49,532 bases of DNA, from assembly GCA_031431125.1 (NCBI GenBank), contig JANPCX010000080.1, positions 1 to 49,532 of the forward strand, given 5' to 3'. The DNA is from JANPCX01 sp031431125. Lineage in GTDB: Bacteria > Pseudomonadota > Gammaproteobacteria > Burkholderiales > Burkholderiaceae_C. Of this stretch, positions 14,998 to 24,346 are shown one piece after another. The stretch's first letter is position 1. Each line of letters begins with the position of its first letter. The notes under the pieces are model-generated. The model was given only the letters and a program-made list of their open reading frames with translations, had not been told where the DNA came from and did not search any database. Both the position numbers and the translations under genes were made by a program.

Positions 14998-16655
14998 TCC
15001 CACGCTATTTTCCAAACACCCGCCGTGTTGTGGCCCAGATCGGCATCGCTGCGCTGCTCGTCACCTTGTCGGCTTGTTCCACACCGCCACCTGCTGCACC
15101 CACAGCACAAACACCCGTGTCGGTAGCAACACCCGACATCAAAACACAGACAACCACCCCGGTCGATGTCGACAAGACCAAAACCGCAGCCGCCGATGCT
15201 GCTGATCCCATCGCGAGCTTGGCGGCAGGCCAACCCATAGACGACCTGCGCCCCGACGTCAAAGTCAACCTCGACGACAAGGCCGCACAAGAGGTCGCAC
15301 GCAAAGACCTCTGGCAACGGTTGCGGGCCGGCCTGGTCATGCCGAACCTGGACACCGACTTGGTGCGCCAGCAAGAGCAGTGGTATGCCAGCCGCCCTGA
15401 CTACGTGCAGCGCATGACCACCCGTGGTGGCCGCTACTTGTTTCACATTGTTGAGGAAGTAGAACGCCGCGGTATGCCCAGCGATTTGGCGCTGCTGCCT
15501 TTCATTGAAAGTGCCTTCAACCCCGAGGCCATGTCGTCAGCCAAAGCCTCGGGCATGTGGCAATTCATGCCCGCCACAGGCAAAGATTTCGATCTGAAAC
15601 AAAACATGTTCCGCGACGACAGACGAGATGTGCTCGCGTCCACCCGCGCGGCGCTGGACTACCTGCAACAACTGCACCGCATGTTCGGCGACTGGCATTT
15701 GGCCTTGGCCGCCTACAACTGGGGACAAGGCAATGTGCAGCGTGCCATCAAACGCAACCAGGCGGAAGGATTGCCCACCGACTACCTCAGCTTGAAAATG
15801 CCTTTAGAAACACAGCAGTATGTGCCCAAACTGCAGGCGGTGAAAAACATCATCGCGCAGCCTGATCGTTTCAAACTCACGCTGCCACCGCTGGAGAATC
15901 ACCCTTACTTCTTGGCCATACCGATTGAGCGTGACATCGACGTGAACTTGGCGGCGAAACTCTCCAACCTGAGTGTCGACGAGTTCCGCACACTCAACCC
16001 GCAAATGAACAAGCCCGTCATTCTGGCTGCTGGCACACCGCAACTGCTGCTGCCCTATGACAACGCCAGGGAGTTTGTGAGTCGCCTCAAAAGCCACAAA
16101 GGCCCCTTGGCCAGTTGGACAGCCTGGGTCACTCCGAGCACCATGCGTCCACAAGAAGTGGCGCACAAGGTGGGCATGGATGAAACCGATCTGCGCAGCG
16201 TCAACAAGATTCCATCAGGCATGTTGGTCAAGGCCGGTTCCACCCTGCTCGTCACGCGTGGCACACATAAACACGACGACGTGTCTGAACGTATTGCCGA
16301 CAATGCCAGCATCACTTTGGCGGCCGATGCGCCGGCCAAACGCCGCACCACGGTGAAGGTAGGCACCAAAGACACGCTCACCAGCATTGCCAACCGCCAC
16401 CGCGTGAGCGTGGCGCAGTTGCGTGAATGGAATCAGCTGGACGCGAAAGCCAAACTCAAAACGGGTGAATCGTTGGTGCTCTTTTTGCCAAACGTTGCGG
16501 GGAAAAAGTCTGCCGGCACCCGCACCGCAGCAGCTTCCAGCAAAACCGCAGCGCCTGTGCGCAAAACCGCGGCCACCAGCAGCAAACGCACCGCAGTGGC
16601 CAGCGGCAAAACAAGCAAGAGCAGCAAGCCCGCCATACAAGTGGCCAAAAAATAA
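14979..16655 (+). CDS. mltD: Membrane-bound lytic murein transglycosylase D-like lipoprotein
   Basis: This enzyme cleaves the glycan strand of peptidoglycan to 1,6-anhydro products. The 558-residue product has a signal sequence with lipobox LSAC (about 30-33), a Thr/Ala/Pro-rich linker, the SLT domain (about 155-255) with catalytic glutamate E177 in LLPFIESAFNP, followed by SGMWQFMPATG and LALAAYNWGQGN. Two LysM domains for peptidoglycan binding follow (about 375-420 and 447-492). The C-terminus is an Ala/Lys/Thr-rich tail. The start overlaps the end of gloB; a TTG five codons later is an alternative. It converges on the MAPEG gene with 3 bases between stops. Confidence 0.94.
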   Translation: MEEHVLIPRYFPNTRRVVAQIGIAALLVTLSACSTPPPAAPTAQTPVSVATPDIKTQTTTPVDVDKTKTAAADAADPIASLAAGQPIDDLRPDVKVNLDDKAAQEVARKDLWQRLRAGLVMPNLDTDLVRQQEQWYASRPDYVQRMTTRGGRYLFHIVEEVERRGMPSDLALLPFIESAFNPEAMSSAKASGMWQFMPATGKDFDLKQNMFRDDRRDVLASTRAALDYLQQLHRMFGDWHLALAAYNWGQGNVQRAIKRNQAEGLPTDYLSLKMPLETQQYVPKLQAVKNIIAQPDRFKLTLPPLENHPYFLAIPIERDIDVNLAAKLSNLSVDEFRTLNPQMNKPVILAAGTPQLLLPYDNAREFVSRLKSHKGPLASWTAWVTPSTMRPQEVAHKVGMDETDLRSVNKIPSGMLVKAGSTLLVTRGTHKHDDVSERIADNASITLAADAPAKRRTTVKVGTKDTLTSIANRHRVSVAQLREWNQLDAKAKLKTGESLVLFLPNVAGKKSAGTRTAAASSKTAAPVRKTAATSSKRTAVASGKTSKSSKPAIQVAKK

Positions 16656-16658
16656 GCG

Positions 16659-17063
16659 TCAAACACCCGCAAATAACAGCGCCACGTTGACCGCCAAAGC
16701 GGCCACCCAGGCCGAGGTGCGAAGGGTGGAAAAATCTGCCAAATAGAGCAGCACAAACGCCAAGCGGAACCCGATAAAGCACAAAGCCAAAAGATTGACC
16801 TTGGCCAGCGGCGCTTGCATGTACAGGGCCAACAGCACAGCCCCAATGAAAAAGGGCAAGGCCTCAAAACAATTGGACTGTGCCGCGTTGGCGCGTTTGC
16901 GATAACCCTGTTGTTTAGCCAACCACTCGCGCGGATTGTGGTTGTCGTAGCCTCCCTCGTGGCTGGGTTTGCCAAAGGCACCCCACTTGGCAATGCCAGT
17001 GCAAAGAATCGGCATCAGGGCCGCTACCAGGACGCACCACAGCGTGAGCACAGGGGATTGCAT
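16659..17063 (-). CDS. MAPEG family membrane protein
   Basis: A 134-residue inner-membrane protein with four predicted spans (about 4-22, 64-82, 85-108 and 114-132) and the family signature NHNPREWLAKQQGYRKRANAAQ followed by NCFEALPFF. MAPEG proteins include glutathione-dependent membrane enzymes; bacterial members like this are mostly uncharacterised. It lies 26 bases downstream of recR in the same direction, so it may be at the end of the dnaX-ebfC-recR transcript. Substrate unknown. Confidence 0.88.
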   Translation of the reverse strand: MQSPVLTLWCVLVAALMPILCTGIAKWGAFGKPSHEGGYDNHNPREWLAKQQGYRKRANAAQSNCFEALPFFIGAVLLALYMQAPLAKVNLLALCFIGFRLAFVLLYLADFSTLRTSAWVAALAVNVALLFAGV

Positions 17064-17089
17064 CGTTTTGGGTTCCTAAGAGAAGAGAT

Positions 17090-17677
17090 TCAGCGCCTGT
17101 CCGACAGCGCGTAGGCGATGGTGCCGAGGTCCACATACTCCAGGTCACTGCCCACGGGCACACCACGCGACAAACGTGTGACACGCAAACCACGGGCCTT
17201 CAAGGTTTGCGCCAGCACATGGGCCGTGGCCTCGCCGGTGGCGGTGAAGCTGGTGGCAACGATGACTTCCTGCACCACCCCATCGCTGGCCCGCTCCAAG
17301 AGCGGTTTGATGCCGATGTCGTCCACCCCCACGCCATCGAGTGGACTGAGTCGCCCCATCAGCACAAAGTAGAGGCCCTTGTAGCTGCCGCTTCTCTCCA
17401 GTGCCGCTTGATCGGCCGGGCTTTCGACCACGCACAACAAACTCGCATCACGCGCTGGGTCCAGGCAAGTGTGGCAAATGGGTTCGGAGGTGAAGGTGTA
17501 GCAGCGCTCGCAGTGGCCTATGCCCTGCAAGGCGGCCTGTAAAGCCAAGGCCAGTTGATCGGCGCCAGAGCGGTTGTGCTGCAGCAAATGAAACGCCATG
17601 CGCTGCGCCGACTTCACGCCCACGCCAGGCAAATGACGCAGGGCGTCGATCAACGCTTGCAGCGCGGGTTCAGCCAT
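17090..17677 (-). CDS. recR: Recombination protein RecR
   Basis: RecR acts with RecO and RecF to load RecA at single-stranded gaps. The 195-residue product has the helix-hairpin-helix LRHLPGVGVKSAQRMAFHLL (about 13-32), the four-cysteine zinc finger CERCYTFTSEPICHTC (about 56-71) and the Toprim domain (LCVVESPADQAALE through TGEATAHVLAQTLK). Length is normal. It follows ebfC by 36 bases, in the widely conserved dnaX-ebfC-recR order. Confidence 0.97.
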   Translation of the reverse strand: MAEPALQALIDALRHLPGVGVKSAQRMAFHLLQHNRSGADQLALALQAALQGIGHCERCYTFTSEPICHTCLDPARDASLLCVVESPADQAALERSGSYKGLYFVLMGRLSPLDGVGVDDIGIKPLLERASDGVVQEVIVATSFTATGEATAHVLAQTLKARGLRVTRLSRGVPVGSDLEYVDLGTIAYALSDRR

Positions 17678-17713
17678 GGCGGAGTTTTGCGCTGACGCGC
17701 GGGTGAACCAGGC

Positions 17714-18040
17714 TCAAAACGGAAACTTCATGCCGGGTGGCATGGGCATGCCAGCAGTGAGTTTGCCCATTTTTTCGTTGCTCACTTCTTCGGCTTTGCG
17801 CAGGCCATCGTTGAAAGCGGCAGCCACCAGGTCTTCGAGCATGTCTTTGTCGTCGGCGAGCAAACTCGGGTCTATGGTCACGCGGCGCACATCGTGTTTG
17901 CAGGTCATGGTGATTTTCACCAAACCTGCACCCGACTGGCCTTCCACTTCCATGGTGGCGAGCTCGTCCTGCGCGCGCTTGAGGTTGTCTTGCATCGCTT
18001 GGGCTTGTTTCATCAAGCCGGCGATTTGGCCTTTCATCAT
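17714..18040 (-). CDS. ebfC: Nucleoid-associated protein EbfC/YbaB
   Basis: A 108-residue homodimeric DNA-binding protein of the YbaB/EbfC family. It begins MMKGQIAGLMKQAQAMQDNLKRAQDEL and has the core VEGQSGAGLVKITMTCKHDVRRVTIDPSLL and DLVAAAFNDGLRKAEEVSNEKM. The N-terminal helices and central beta strands match the family. A second Met follows at once, so either may be the start. It lies between dnaX and recR and is probably co-transcribed with them. Confidence 0.96.
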   Translation of the reverse strand: MMKGQIAGLMKQAQAMQDNLKRAQDELATMEVEGQSGAGLVKITMTCKHDVRRVTIDPSLLADDKDMLEDLVAAAFNDGLRKAEEVSNEKMGKLTAGMPMPPGMKFPF

Positions 18041-18091
18041 GGTGTTTTCTCCAAAGAAAATTGATGGGTTTGTTGGGTTTGTACTGAGGAC

Positions 18092-19975
18092 TCAAGCCAG
18101 TGGCCGAATCGAACCCGGCACGATACGTGCGGACTTGAACTGACTCAGCATATCGCGCACCACGGGGTCGTTCTGAACCAGGGCTTCAGCTTCTTGTTGG
18201 CGCCGGTCTTTCTCGGCCTGTGCACGTTGGGCGGGATTGTCCTCGGCCACACCCGCCTCCACTTCAATGCGAACCGGCCGTTGCAGCAGCTGGCTCAGGG
18301 CGGTTTGCAATTTTTCAACGTGGCTGGCGGAACGCAAGGTTTCACGTTCGATACGCAGCCGCCACAGAGCAGGTTGCGATGTTTCATCGACTGCCACGCA
18401 TTGGGCTTGCATCGCCGCCTCGCGCACCAAGGCCTGAACCGTACCTGCCGCGACCATGGCCTGCACCACCTCGGTCCAGCGGTCTCCTTCGGGTGTCGTC
18501 ACCCGTGCAGGCGCGGGGCTGGCGGCGTTTGCGGGCGTGGTGGCAGCGCGGGCGATGGGCGCGGCCACACTGGCAGGAGGTTCAGCGACGCTTGAGCCAC
18601 CGTCTTCTTCCCAGGGCGCGGGTTCGTCTACCCATGAGGGTGGCTCGTCCGCAGCCACCGTGGCGGGCGCTGCAGCGCGTTTTGCGACCACACTGGGCTG
18701 CGGCGCCTGCACGGGTGCTGCAGCCAGCACCACAGGACGCGATACCGCCACCGGACGACTGGCCAGCAGCGCCGCAGAACTTGGCGCAGGGGCCGCACTG
18801 GCCTGTGCAGGTGCAGGTGCACGTTGTGCTGCACTGCTGGATTCAACCCCCTGCCTGCTCGCCGCAGGCAGTGTGCCTCCAGGCCGGAACGCCAGCAAGC
18901 GCAGCAACACCATCACCAGGCCGCTGTATTCATCGGGTGCCAAACCGAGTTCGGCGCGGCCATGCAAACACATGCTGTAAGCCAGTTGCACTTCGTCGGA
19001 GGCAAACGCCGCAGCCAAACGAACCACAGCAGGTGCATCGGGATCGTTGTGGTCGAGTGCGCCCGGCACCGCTTGTTCCACCGCCATTTGTTGCAGCAGG
19101 TCGGCCATTTCTTCCAGGGTGCCTGAAGCCGACAAACCCAATTCGCGCAGTTGATCGGCAATTTGAACCAGCCCCGCACCGTCGTTTTGGCTCAGCGCAT
19201 CGAGCAAACGCACTGCATGGCTGCGGTCCACTGCGCCCAACATCTGGCGCACACCCGCCTCAGTGAGTGCCCCGCCACCAAAGGCAATGGCTTGGTCGGT
19301 GAGCGACAGCGCATCGCGCATCGATCCCTTGGCGGCCCGCGCCAACAAACGCAGCGCACCCGACTCGGCGGCCAAAGACTCCGCTTGCAAAACGGTCACC
19401 AAATGCTCTTGCACCGTCTGCGGCGCCATGGGTCGCAAATTGAATTGCAGGCAACGTGACAGCACGGTGGGCGGAACTTTTTGCGGGTCTGTCGTGGCCA
19501 GCACAAACTTCAAATAGTCGGGCGGCTCTTCCAGCGTCTTGAGCATGGCGTTGAAGGCCGTGTTCGAGAGCATGTGCACCTCGTCGATCATGTAGACCTT
19601 GAAGCGTCCCATCACGGGTTTGTAAACCGCTTGGTCCAGCAACTGGCTGATCTCATCGACGCCGCGGTTGGATGCTGCGTCGAGCTCGACATAGTCCACA
19701 AAGCGGCCGGCATCGATATCGCGGCAGGCGTCACACACGCCGCAAGGCGTGGCGGTGATGGTGCCTTGCCCATCTGGGCCGGTGCAATTGAGGCTTTTGG
19801 CCAGAATGCGCGACACCGTGGTTTTGCCCACGCCACGCGTGCCAGTGAACAAATAAGCATGGTGCAGACGCTGCTGTGTCAGCGCATTGGCCAGGGCCTG
19901 CACCACATGCTGCTGGCCCACCAGGGCCTCAAAATTGCGGGGGCGGTATTTACGGGCCAGAACCAGGGTGCTCAT
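18092..19975 (-). CDS. dnaX: DNA polymerase III subunits gamma and tau
   Basis: DnaX is the ATPase core of the clamp loader, and its tau form also holds the replisome together. The 627-residue product starts MSTLVLARKYRPRNFEALVGQ and has Walker A GTRGVGKT (about 45-52), the zinc site beginning in LNCTGPDGQ and continuing to PCGVCDAC, the Walker B region MIDEVHMLS and the sensor LATTDPQKVPPTVLSRC. A long Ala/Pro-rich linker (about 380-500) leads to a C-terminal tau-like domain. An ATG three codons upstream (19984) is possible. No A-rich slippery heptamer was seen, so a frameshifted gamma form like that of E. coli is not evident. Confidence 0.96.
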   Translation of the reverse strand: MSTLVLARKYRPRNFEALVGQQHVVQALANALTQQRLHHAYLFTGTRGVGKTTVSRILAKSLNCTGPDGQGTITATPCGVCDACRDIDAGRFVDYVELDAASNRGVDEISQLLDQAVYKPVMGRFKVYMIDEVHMLSNTAFNAMLKTLEEPPDYLKFVLATTDPQKVPPTVLSRCLQFNLRPMAPQTVQEHLVTVLQAESLAAESGALRLLARAAKGSMRDALSLTDQAIAFGGGALTEAGVRQMLGAVDRSHAVRLLDALSQNDGAGLVQIADQLRELGLSASGTLEEMADLLQQMAVEQAVPGALDHNDPDAPAVVRLAAAFASDEVQLAYSMCLHGRAELGLAPDEYSGLVMVLLRLLAFRPGGTLPAASRQGVESSSAAQRAPAPAQASAAPAPSSAALLASRPVAVSRPVVLAAAPVQAPQPSVVAKRAAAPATVAADEPPSWVDEPAPWEEDGGSSVAEPPASVAAPIARAATTPANAASPAPARVTTPEGDRWTEVVQAMVAAGTVQALVREAAMQAQCVAVDETSQPALWRLRIERETLRSASHVEKLQTALSQLLQRPVRIEVEAGVAEDNPAQRAQAEKDRRQQEAEALVQNDPVVRDMLSQFKSARIVPGSIRPLA

Positions 19976-20062
19976 GGGCTTCATTCTACGAGGCGGTCCA
20001 TGTAACTCGCCCCTGCCGGATAATCTCATCCAAATCTTCTGGCCACTGGCCCCCTTGCGCGC

Positions 20063-21190
20063 ATGAACGCTTCCCACACCCCCTCCTCCGCCGACACCCT
20101 GAGCTACGAACAGTCAGGCGTCAACTACGACCTGATTGACCCCTTGAAGGTGGCTGCACAGCGTGCCGCCGCCGCCACTGGCGCCCACCTGGCGGGCCAC
20201 GGCTTCAGCGAAGTGAAAGCGTCAAGGGGTGAGTCGGCCTATGTGGTCGATGTGGGCCCCTTCTACATCGCCAGCATCGTCGAATGCCTGGGCTCCAAAG
20301 CCTTGGTGGCCGATGAAATGCAGCAACTCACCGGCAAAAGCTACTACGCCGGCATTGCCCAAGACACCATCGCCATGGCCATCAACGACCTCATCACCGT
20401 GGGCGCCACGCCCTTGGTGGTGCAAGCGTATTGGGCCGCTGGTGGCTCGGACTGGTTTTCTGACGCCCAGCGCTCCCAAGCTCTGGTGGCTGGCTGGAAA
20501 GCCGCGTGCGACGTCTGCCAAGTCGCCTGGGGCGGCGGTGAAACACCAGCCCTCGCGGGCATCGTGGCCGATGGCCGCATTGATTTGGCGGCCAGTTGCA
20601 CCGGCCTCATCAATCCGAAAGAACGTTTGTCGGTGGGCGACAAACTCGGCGTGGGCGATGCCATCGTGCTCTTGGCCTCCAGTGGCATCCACGCCAACGG
20701 CCTGAGCTTGGCACGCAAATTGGTGGAGCGCCTCCCACAGGGTTACCTGACCCCGGTCACCGCCACACAAAACTACGGCGAGGCCTTGCTCGCGCCAACG
20801 GTGCTGTATTCGCCCGTGACCGAGGCGCTTTACAAAGCCGGCATCACACCCCACTACTGCGCCAACATCACGGGCCACGGCTGGCGCAAACTGCTGCGCC
20901 ACCCGGCCGTCCACACCTACCGCATCCACACCGTACCGCCTGTTCCGCCCGTGTTGAAATTCATTCAAGAACACGCCAAACAAGACAACCTGGAGGCCTA
21001 CAGCACGCTCAACATGGGCGCAGGGTTTGCGCTTTTCGTCAAAGCGGCGGACGCCTTGAAGACGGTCGAGGTGGCCCAAGCCTTGGGTATCGATGCATGG
21101 TTGGCGGGTGAGATTCAAGCAGGGCCGAAGAAACTCTTGATTGACCCGCTAGGGTTGGAGTTTGGGGACGACGCGCTGCAGTTGCGCTGA
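20063..21190 (+). CDS. AIR synthase (PurM)-related protein
   Basis: A 375-residue protein of the PurM superfamily of ATP-using purine and selenium enzymes. It opens MNASHTPSSADTLSYEQSGVNYDLIDPLK and shows the N-terminal ATP region (VADEMQQLTGKSYYAGIAQDTIAMAINDLITVGATPL), a GGGETPALAGIV loop, and ASSGIHANGLSLARKL with NMGAGFALFV in the C-terminal half. The pattern (SGVNYD, SIHANG-like loop, NxGxGF) is PurM-like. However, the canonical loop GTDGVGTK is replaced by a segment around IVECLGSKALV, so it may be a paralogue rather than the main purine enzyme. Divergent from dnaX, with 87 bases between. Confidence 0.82.
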   Translation: MNASHTPSSADTLSYEQSGVNYDLIDPLKVAAQRAAAATGAHLAGHGFSEVKASRGESAYVVDVGPFYIASIVECLGSKALVADEMQQLTGKSYYAGIAQDTIAMAINDLITVGATPLVVQAYWAAGGSDWFSDAQRSQALVAGWKAACDVCQVAWGGGETPALAGIVADGRIDLAASCTGLINPKERLSVGDKLGVGDAIVLLASSGIHANGLSLARKLVERLPQGYLTPVTATQNYGEALLAPTVLYSPVTEALYKAGITPHYCANITGHGWRKLLRHPAVHTYRIHTVPPVPPVLKFIQEHAKQDNLEAYSTLNMGAGFALFVKAADALKTVEVAQALGIDAWLAGEIQAGPKKLLIDPLGLEFGDDALQLR

Positions 21191-21274
21191 AAGCTTCGTC
21201 ACGACGGGCAGCCGATCGGCATTCAAGCTCAGTGGGGCCTGTTGTCTGAGCAGGTGAGAATGGTTGAGGCCATT

Positions 21275-21700
21275 TCAGGGTGGCGAGTCGTGGATCAAAC
21301 GTTTGCCCAGGCTCAAGACATCGTCTTGCACATACCCAAGCTGCTGGTAGAACGCGATGACGTCGGCATTGCCACAGCGCACCTGCAAGTTCAACTTGGG
21401 GCAGCCGCGCGCCAACAACAAGCGTTCGGCGTCTTGCATCAGGCTGCGACCGAGAGCTTGACGACGTGCGCCCGGCGCGACGGCCAAGTAGTTGACCCAG
21501 CCGCGGTGACCGTCGTACCCCACCATGGCGGTTGCCACCAACACGCCGCCCAACACACCGACGAGGAATAACTCGGGTTGGGTGCTGCGTTTGCGTGCGA
21601 TATCGGCCTGCGGATTGTTCCAAGGCCGGGTCAAACCGCAGGTTTGCCACAGGGCCACGACGGCAGATTCATCTTCGGGTTCAAAGGGGCGAATAATCAT
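21275..21700 (-). CDS. ypeA: GNAT acetyltransferase, YpeA type
   Basis: A 141-residue N-acetyltransferase that resembles E. coli YpeA along its length: MIIRPFEPEDESAVVALWQTCGLTRPWNNP, then FLVGVLGG, GYDGHRGWVNYLAVAPGARRQALGRSLM (acetyl-CoA-binding region, about 60-88), ARGCPKLNLQV and the C-terminal YVQDDVLSLGKRLI. The usual RGxGxG loop is altered to RRQALG. The acetyl acceptor is unknown. It is 14 bases downstream of a second GNAT gene, with which it forms a probable operon. Confidence 0.88.
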   Translation of the reverse strand: MIIRPFEPEDESAVVALWQTCGLTRPWNNPQADIARKRSTQPELFLVGVLGGVLVATAMVGYDGHRGWVNYLAVAPGARRQALGRSLMQDAERLLLARGCPKLNLQVRCGNADVIAFYQQLGYVQDDVLSLGKRLIHDSPP

Positions 21701-21714
21701 GGGTGATTGGTTGC

Positions 21715-22206
21715 TCAGCGCAACAGCGCCATCGATTGGACATCGAAAAATTCACCGCCTACTAAAAACGCTCGCTGATGCAAGCCTTCCATCTTGAAGC
21801 CCAATCGCTCATACAGCGCGCGGGCGTTCACATTGTCGACCCGCACCGTAAGTTCAATGCGCGTGAACCCTTTGCGCCACGCGGCCTCCAGCGTGTTGTC
21901 GGCCAGCATTCGGCCTATGCCTTGATGCCGGGCTGAGGCCAGCAAACCCATGCCAAAAGTACCCACATGGGCGCGAGCACCTCCATGGGTTGGCAATACA
22001 TCGCACCACCCCACCACCTGTCCGTCCACCAGTGCCAAACGTTGGCAGAGATCGTTGTCAACAATGTGGCGATAAAACGCGTAGGCTTCCTCCGCTGGGG
22101 GGGCTTGAAGAAACACAAGATAACGTTTCTCGCGCGCCACGCTGTCCAAGACTTGGCGCAAGGCCTCGAAATGGGCCTCAGTCAATGCAACGATTTCAAT
22201 GGCCAT
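21715..22206 (-). CDS. GNAT family N-acetyltransferase
   Basis: A 163-residue protein, MAIEIVALTEAHFEALRQVLDSVARE, with the GNAT fold: VVGWCDVLP, FGMGLLASARHQGIGRMLADNTLEAA (acetyl-CoA loop HQGIGR, about 98-103) and ELTVRVDNVNARALYERLGFKMEG. The C-terminus FFDVQSMALLR is usual for this branch. The ATG at 22206 was chosen because earlier in-frame residues are not conserved. The substrate cannot be read from sequence. First gene of a two-gene acetyltransferase unit. Confidence 0.86.
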   Translation of the reverse strand: MAIEIVALTEAHFEALRQVLDSVAREKRYLVFLQAPPAEEAYAFYRHIVDNDLCQRLALVDGQVVGWCDVLPTHGGARAHVGTFGMGLLASARHQGIGRMLADNTLEAAWRKGFTRIELTVRVDNVNARALYERLGFKMEGLHQRAFLVGGEFFDVQSMALLR

Positions 22207-22511
22207 GGTGTTGAACAACGTCCTGGGACAGGTGCTCTGAGTCCAGGGCAGTGTCATCAATTAAATTGCCCGTCAACTTTTTGGATCTCGTGCGTCACAT
22301 TTTGACCGGAAAGCGCGGACGTATTGGAATCATCGCGACATGTTGTTGGGCTGCGCAATGGCGGGGTCGAACTTCGTATCTAATCACATCTGTTTTGGAT
22401 TGGGACTTCAACCACGGCAGCGCCCGTGAGCGACCTGGCCCACAGAGCAACCTCAAGTCCATGAACACCGTTCACTTGGGGGTCGCTCAGGAATTCAAGG
22501 GAAAACCAGCC
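22207..22511. other. Spacer between GNAT operon and aminopeptidase gene
   Basis: About 300 bases with no recognisable gene. It should hold divergent promoters for the acetyltransferase operon and the aminopeptidase, but no clear sigma-70 pair or repeat stood out. The aminopeptidase reading frame stays open through most of it without protein-like content. Confidence 0.5.
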
Positions 22512-24335
22512 ATGGATACGAGTCAGACCAACATTCACAACGGTCGCCTGGTGGCCGTTCAACAGCATATGGAACACCTGGGTTTGCACGCCCTGCTGGT
22601 TCCGAGCAACGACCCCCATTTATCAGAGTACCTGCCAGAACACTGGCAAGGTCGCGTGTGGTTGTCAGGTTTCACCGGGTCGATGGGCACCCTCGTTGTC
22701 ACACGCACACAAGCCGCGCTATTCGCCGACAGTCGCTACTGGGCGCAAGCCGAACAGGAGCTGCGCGGCTCGGCCATCACACTTGAAAAAATCACGAGCG
22801 GTGCCTCCACGCAATACATCGATTGGTTGGCAGGAAAGTTGCATCCAGGCCAAACTGCGGCCGTGGACGGCCGGGCTCTGTCCATGGCAACGGCCGAGCA
22901 GCTTACTGCTGCGCTAAACCGCAGAGGGGCCGTGCTGCGCACCGACTTGGATGTTGTCGGCGCGGTTTGGTCCGACCGCCCCCCATTGCCCACCGGCGTT
23001 GTGTTCGAGCACCTGCCGCCCCATGCAGTCACGCCACGTGCGGAAAAACTGGCGGCCGTGCGCCAGGCTATGGCGGGCCTGCAAACCAGTCACCATCTCA
23101 TCTCTTCGCTAGACGACATCGCGTGGCTGCTGAATCTGCGGGGGTCTGACATCAGCTACAACCCCTTGTTTCTGGCTCATTTGCTGCTAACGCCAACGGA
23201 GCTTGTCTTGTTTATAGAACCGAGCAAGGTGCCCACGGCCTTGCAAGCGCGACTTTTGAGCGACGGCATTCGAATTGCGCCGTATGAGGCCATCGCATCC
23301 GCACTGGCCGCATTGCCGCGCGAAACACAGCTCGCATTGGACCCCAACCGTTGCACCATCGCGCTCAGCCAACAATGGCCCGCCGGTGTCACCGTGGTTC
23401 GTTCCGACAATCCGAGCACCTTGCTCAAGAGCAAAAAAACACCCGCAGAACTGGCCCACTGGCGCCACACCATGGTGCTGGACGGTGTGGCACTCTGCGA
23501 GTTCTATGCCGAGTTTGAGGCGCTGCTGGCCGCCCCATCAGGCCACGCCCCCATCACCGAACTCACTGTCGACGCCATGCTCCACCGGGCGCGGTCCCGT
23601 CAAACGGGTTACATCGGACCCAGCTTTTCGACCATTGCCGGATTCAACGCCAACGGTGCCATGCCGCACTACCGGGCGACATTGCAATCGCATTCCGTCA
23701 TTGAAGGCCATGGCCTGCTGCTCATCGATTCGGGTGGACAGTACCTCGGTGGCACCACCGACATCACCCGGGTTTGGCCCATTGGCGAGGTATCGGATGC
23801 ACAGCGGCGCGACTACACCTTGGTACTGAAAGGCATGATGGCCTTGTCGCGCAGCCGGTTTCCGAGCAGCACACCGTCACCCATGTTGGACGCCATCGCC
23901 CGTGCCCCGCTTTGGGCCCACGGACTGGACTATGGCCACGGCACCGGCCACGGCGTGGGCTATTTTTTGAATGTGCACGAAGGACCGCAAAGCATCTCAC
24001 GCACTGTCGTCAAACCCAATATGGCCATGCAAGCGGGCATGGTGACGAGCATAGAACCTGGCGTTTATCGACCGGGTCTGTGGGGCATACGTTTGGAGAA
24101 CTTGGTGGCAGCCATCCATGCAAGCCAAGAATCGGAAGCTGGCTTTGGTGAGTTCCTGGAGTTTGAAACCCTGACCCTGTGCCCGATAGACACACGTTGC
24201 CTTTGCTTGGAATGGTTGCGCGAAGACGAACGCCTGTGGTTGAACCACTACCACCAAGAAGTGCGCCAGCGATTGAAGGACCATGTCAGCGGCGCTGCGC
24301 TTGAGTGGCTGCTGGCGCGCACTGAAGCCGTTTGA
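22512..24335 (+). CDS. Xaa-Pro aminopeptidase, M24 family, long form
   Basis: A 607-residue cytoplasmic metallopeptidase that removes N-terminal residues preceding proline. It has two creatinase-type N-terminal domains (about 10-135 and 140-310) and a C-terminal pita-bread domain (about 320-540) with the five metal ligands D406 (LLLIDSGGQY), D417 (GTTDITR), H480 (GTGHGVG), E515 (SIEPGVY) and E529 (RLENL). A final C-terminal domain (about 540-607) is typical of the long, eukaryotic-like form. The start MDTSQTNIHNGRL was chosen from family fit and an AAGGG-type site; the frame is open further upstream. It converges on an MCP gene with 11 bases between stops. Confidence 0.92.
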   Translation: MDTSQTNIHNGRLVAVQQHMEHLGLHALLVPSNDPHLSEYLPEHWQGRVWLSGFTGSMGTLVVTRTQAALFADSRYWAQAEQELRGSAITLEKITSGASTQYIDWLAGKLHPGQTAAVDGRALSMATAEQLTAALNRRGAVLRTDLDVVGAVWSDRPPLPTGVVFEHLPPHAVTPRAEKLAAVRQAMAGLQTSHHLISSLDDIAWLLNLRGSDISYNPLFLAHLLLTPTELVLFIEPSKVPTALQARLLSDGIRIAPYEAIASALAALPRETQLALDPNRCTIALSQQWPAGVTVVRSDNPSTLLKSKKTPAELAHWRHTMVLDGVALCEFYAEFEALLAAPSGHAPITELTVDAMLHRARSRQTGYIGPSFSTIAGFNANGAMPHYRATLQSHSVIEGHGLLLIDSGGQYLGGTTDITRVWPIGEVSDAQRRDYTLVLKGMMALSRSRFPSSTPSPMLDAIARAPLWAHGLDYGHGTGHGVGYFLNVHEGPQSISRTVVKPNMAMQAGMVTSIEPGVYRPGLWGIRLENLVAAIHASQESEAGFGEFLEFETLTLCPIDTRCLCLEWLREDERLWLNHYHQEVRQRLKDHVSGAALEWLLARTEAV

Positions 24336-24346
24336 ACCGCTGCGCC

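Noticed and set aside
18092..19975. Programmed frameshift in dnaX producing a gamma subunit
   Set aside because: No A-rich slippery heptamer with a following stem was seen in the relevant middle part of the gene.
19976..20062. 4.5S RNA gene near dnaX
   Set aside because: The 87-base spacer is too short and lacks the conserved GGAAG-type loop sequences.
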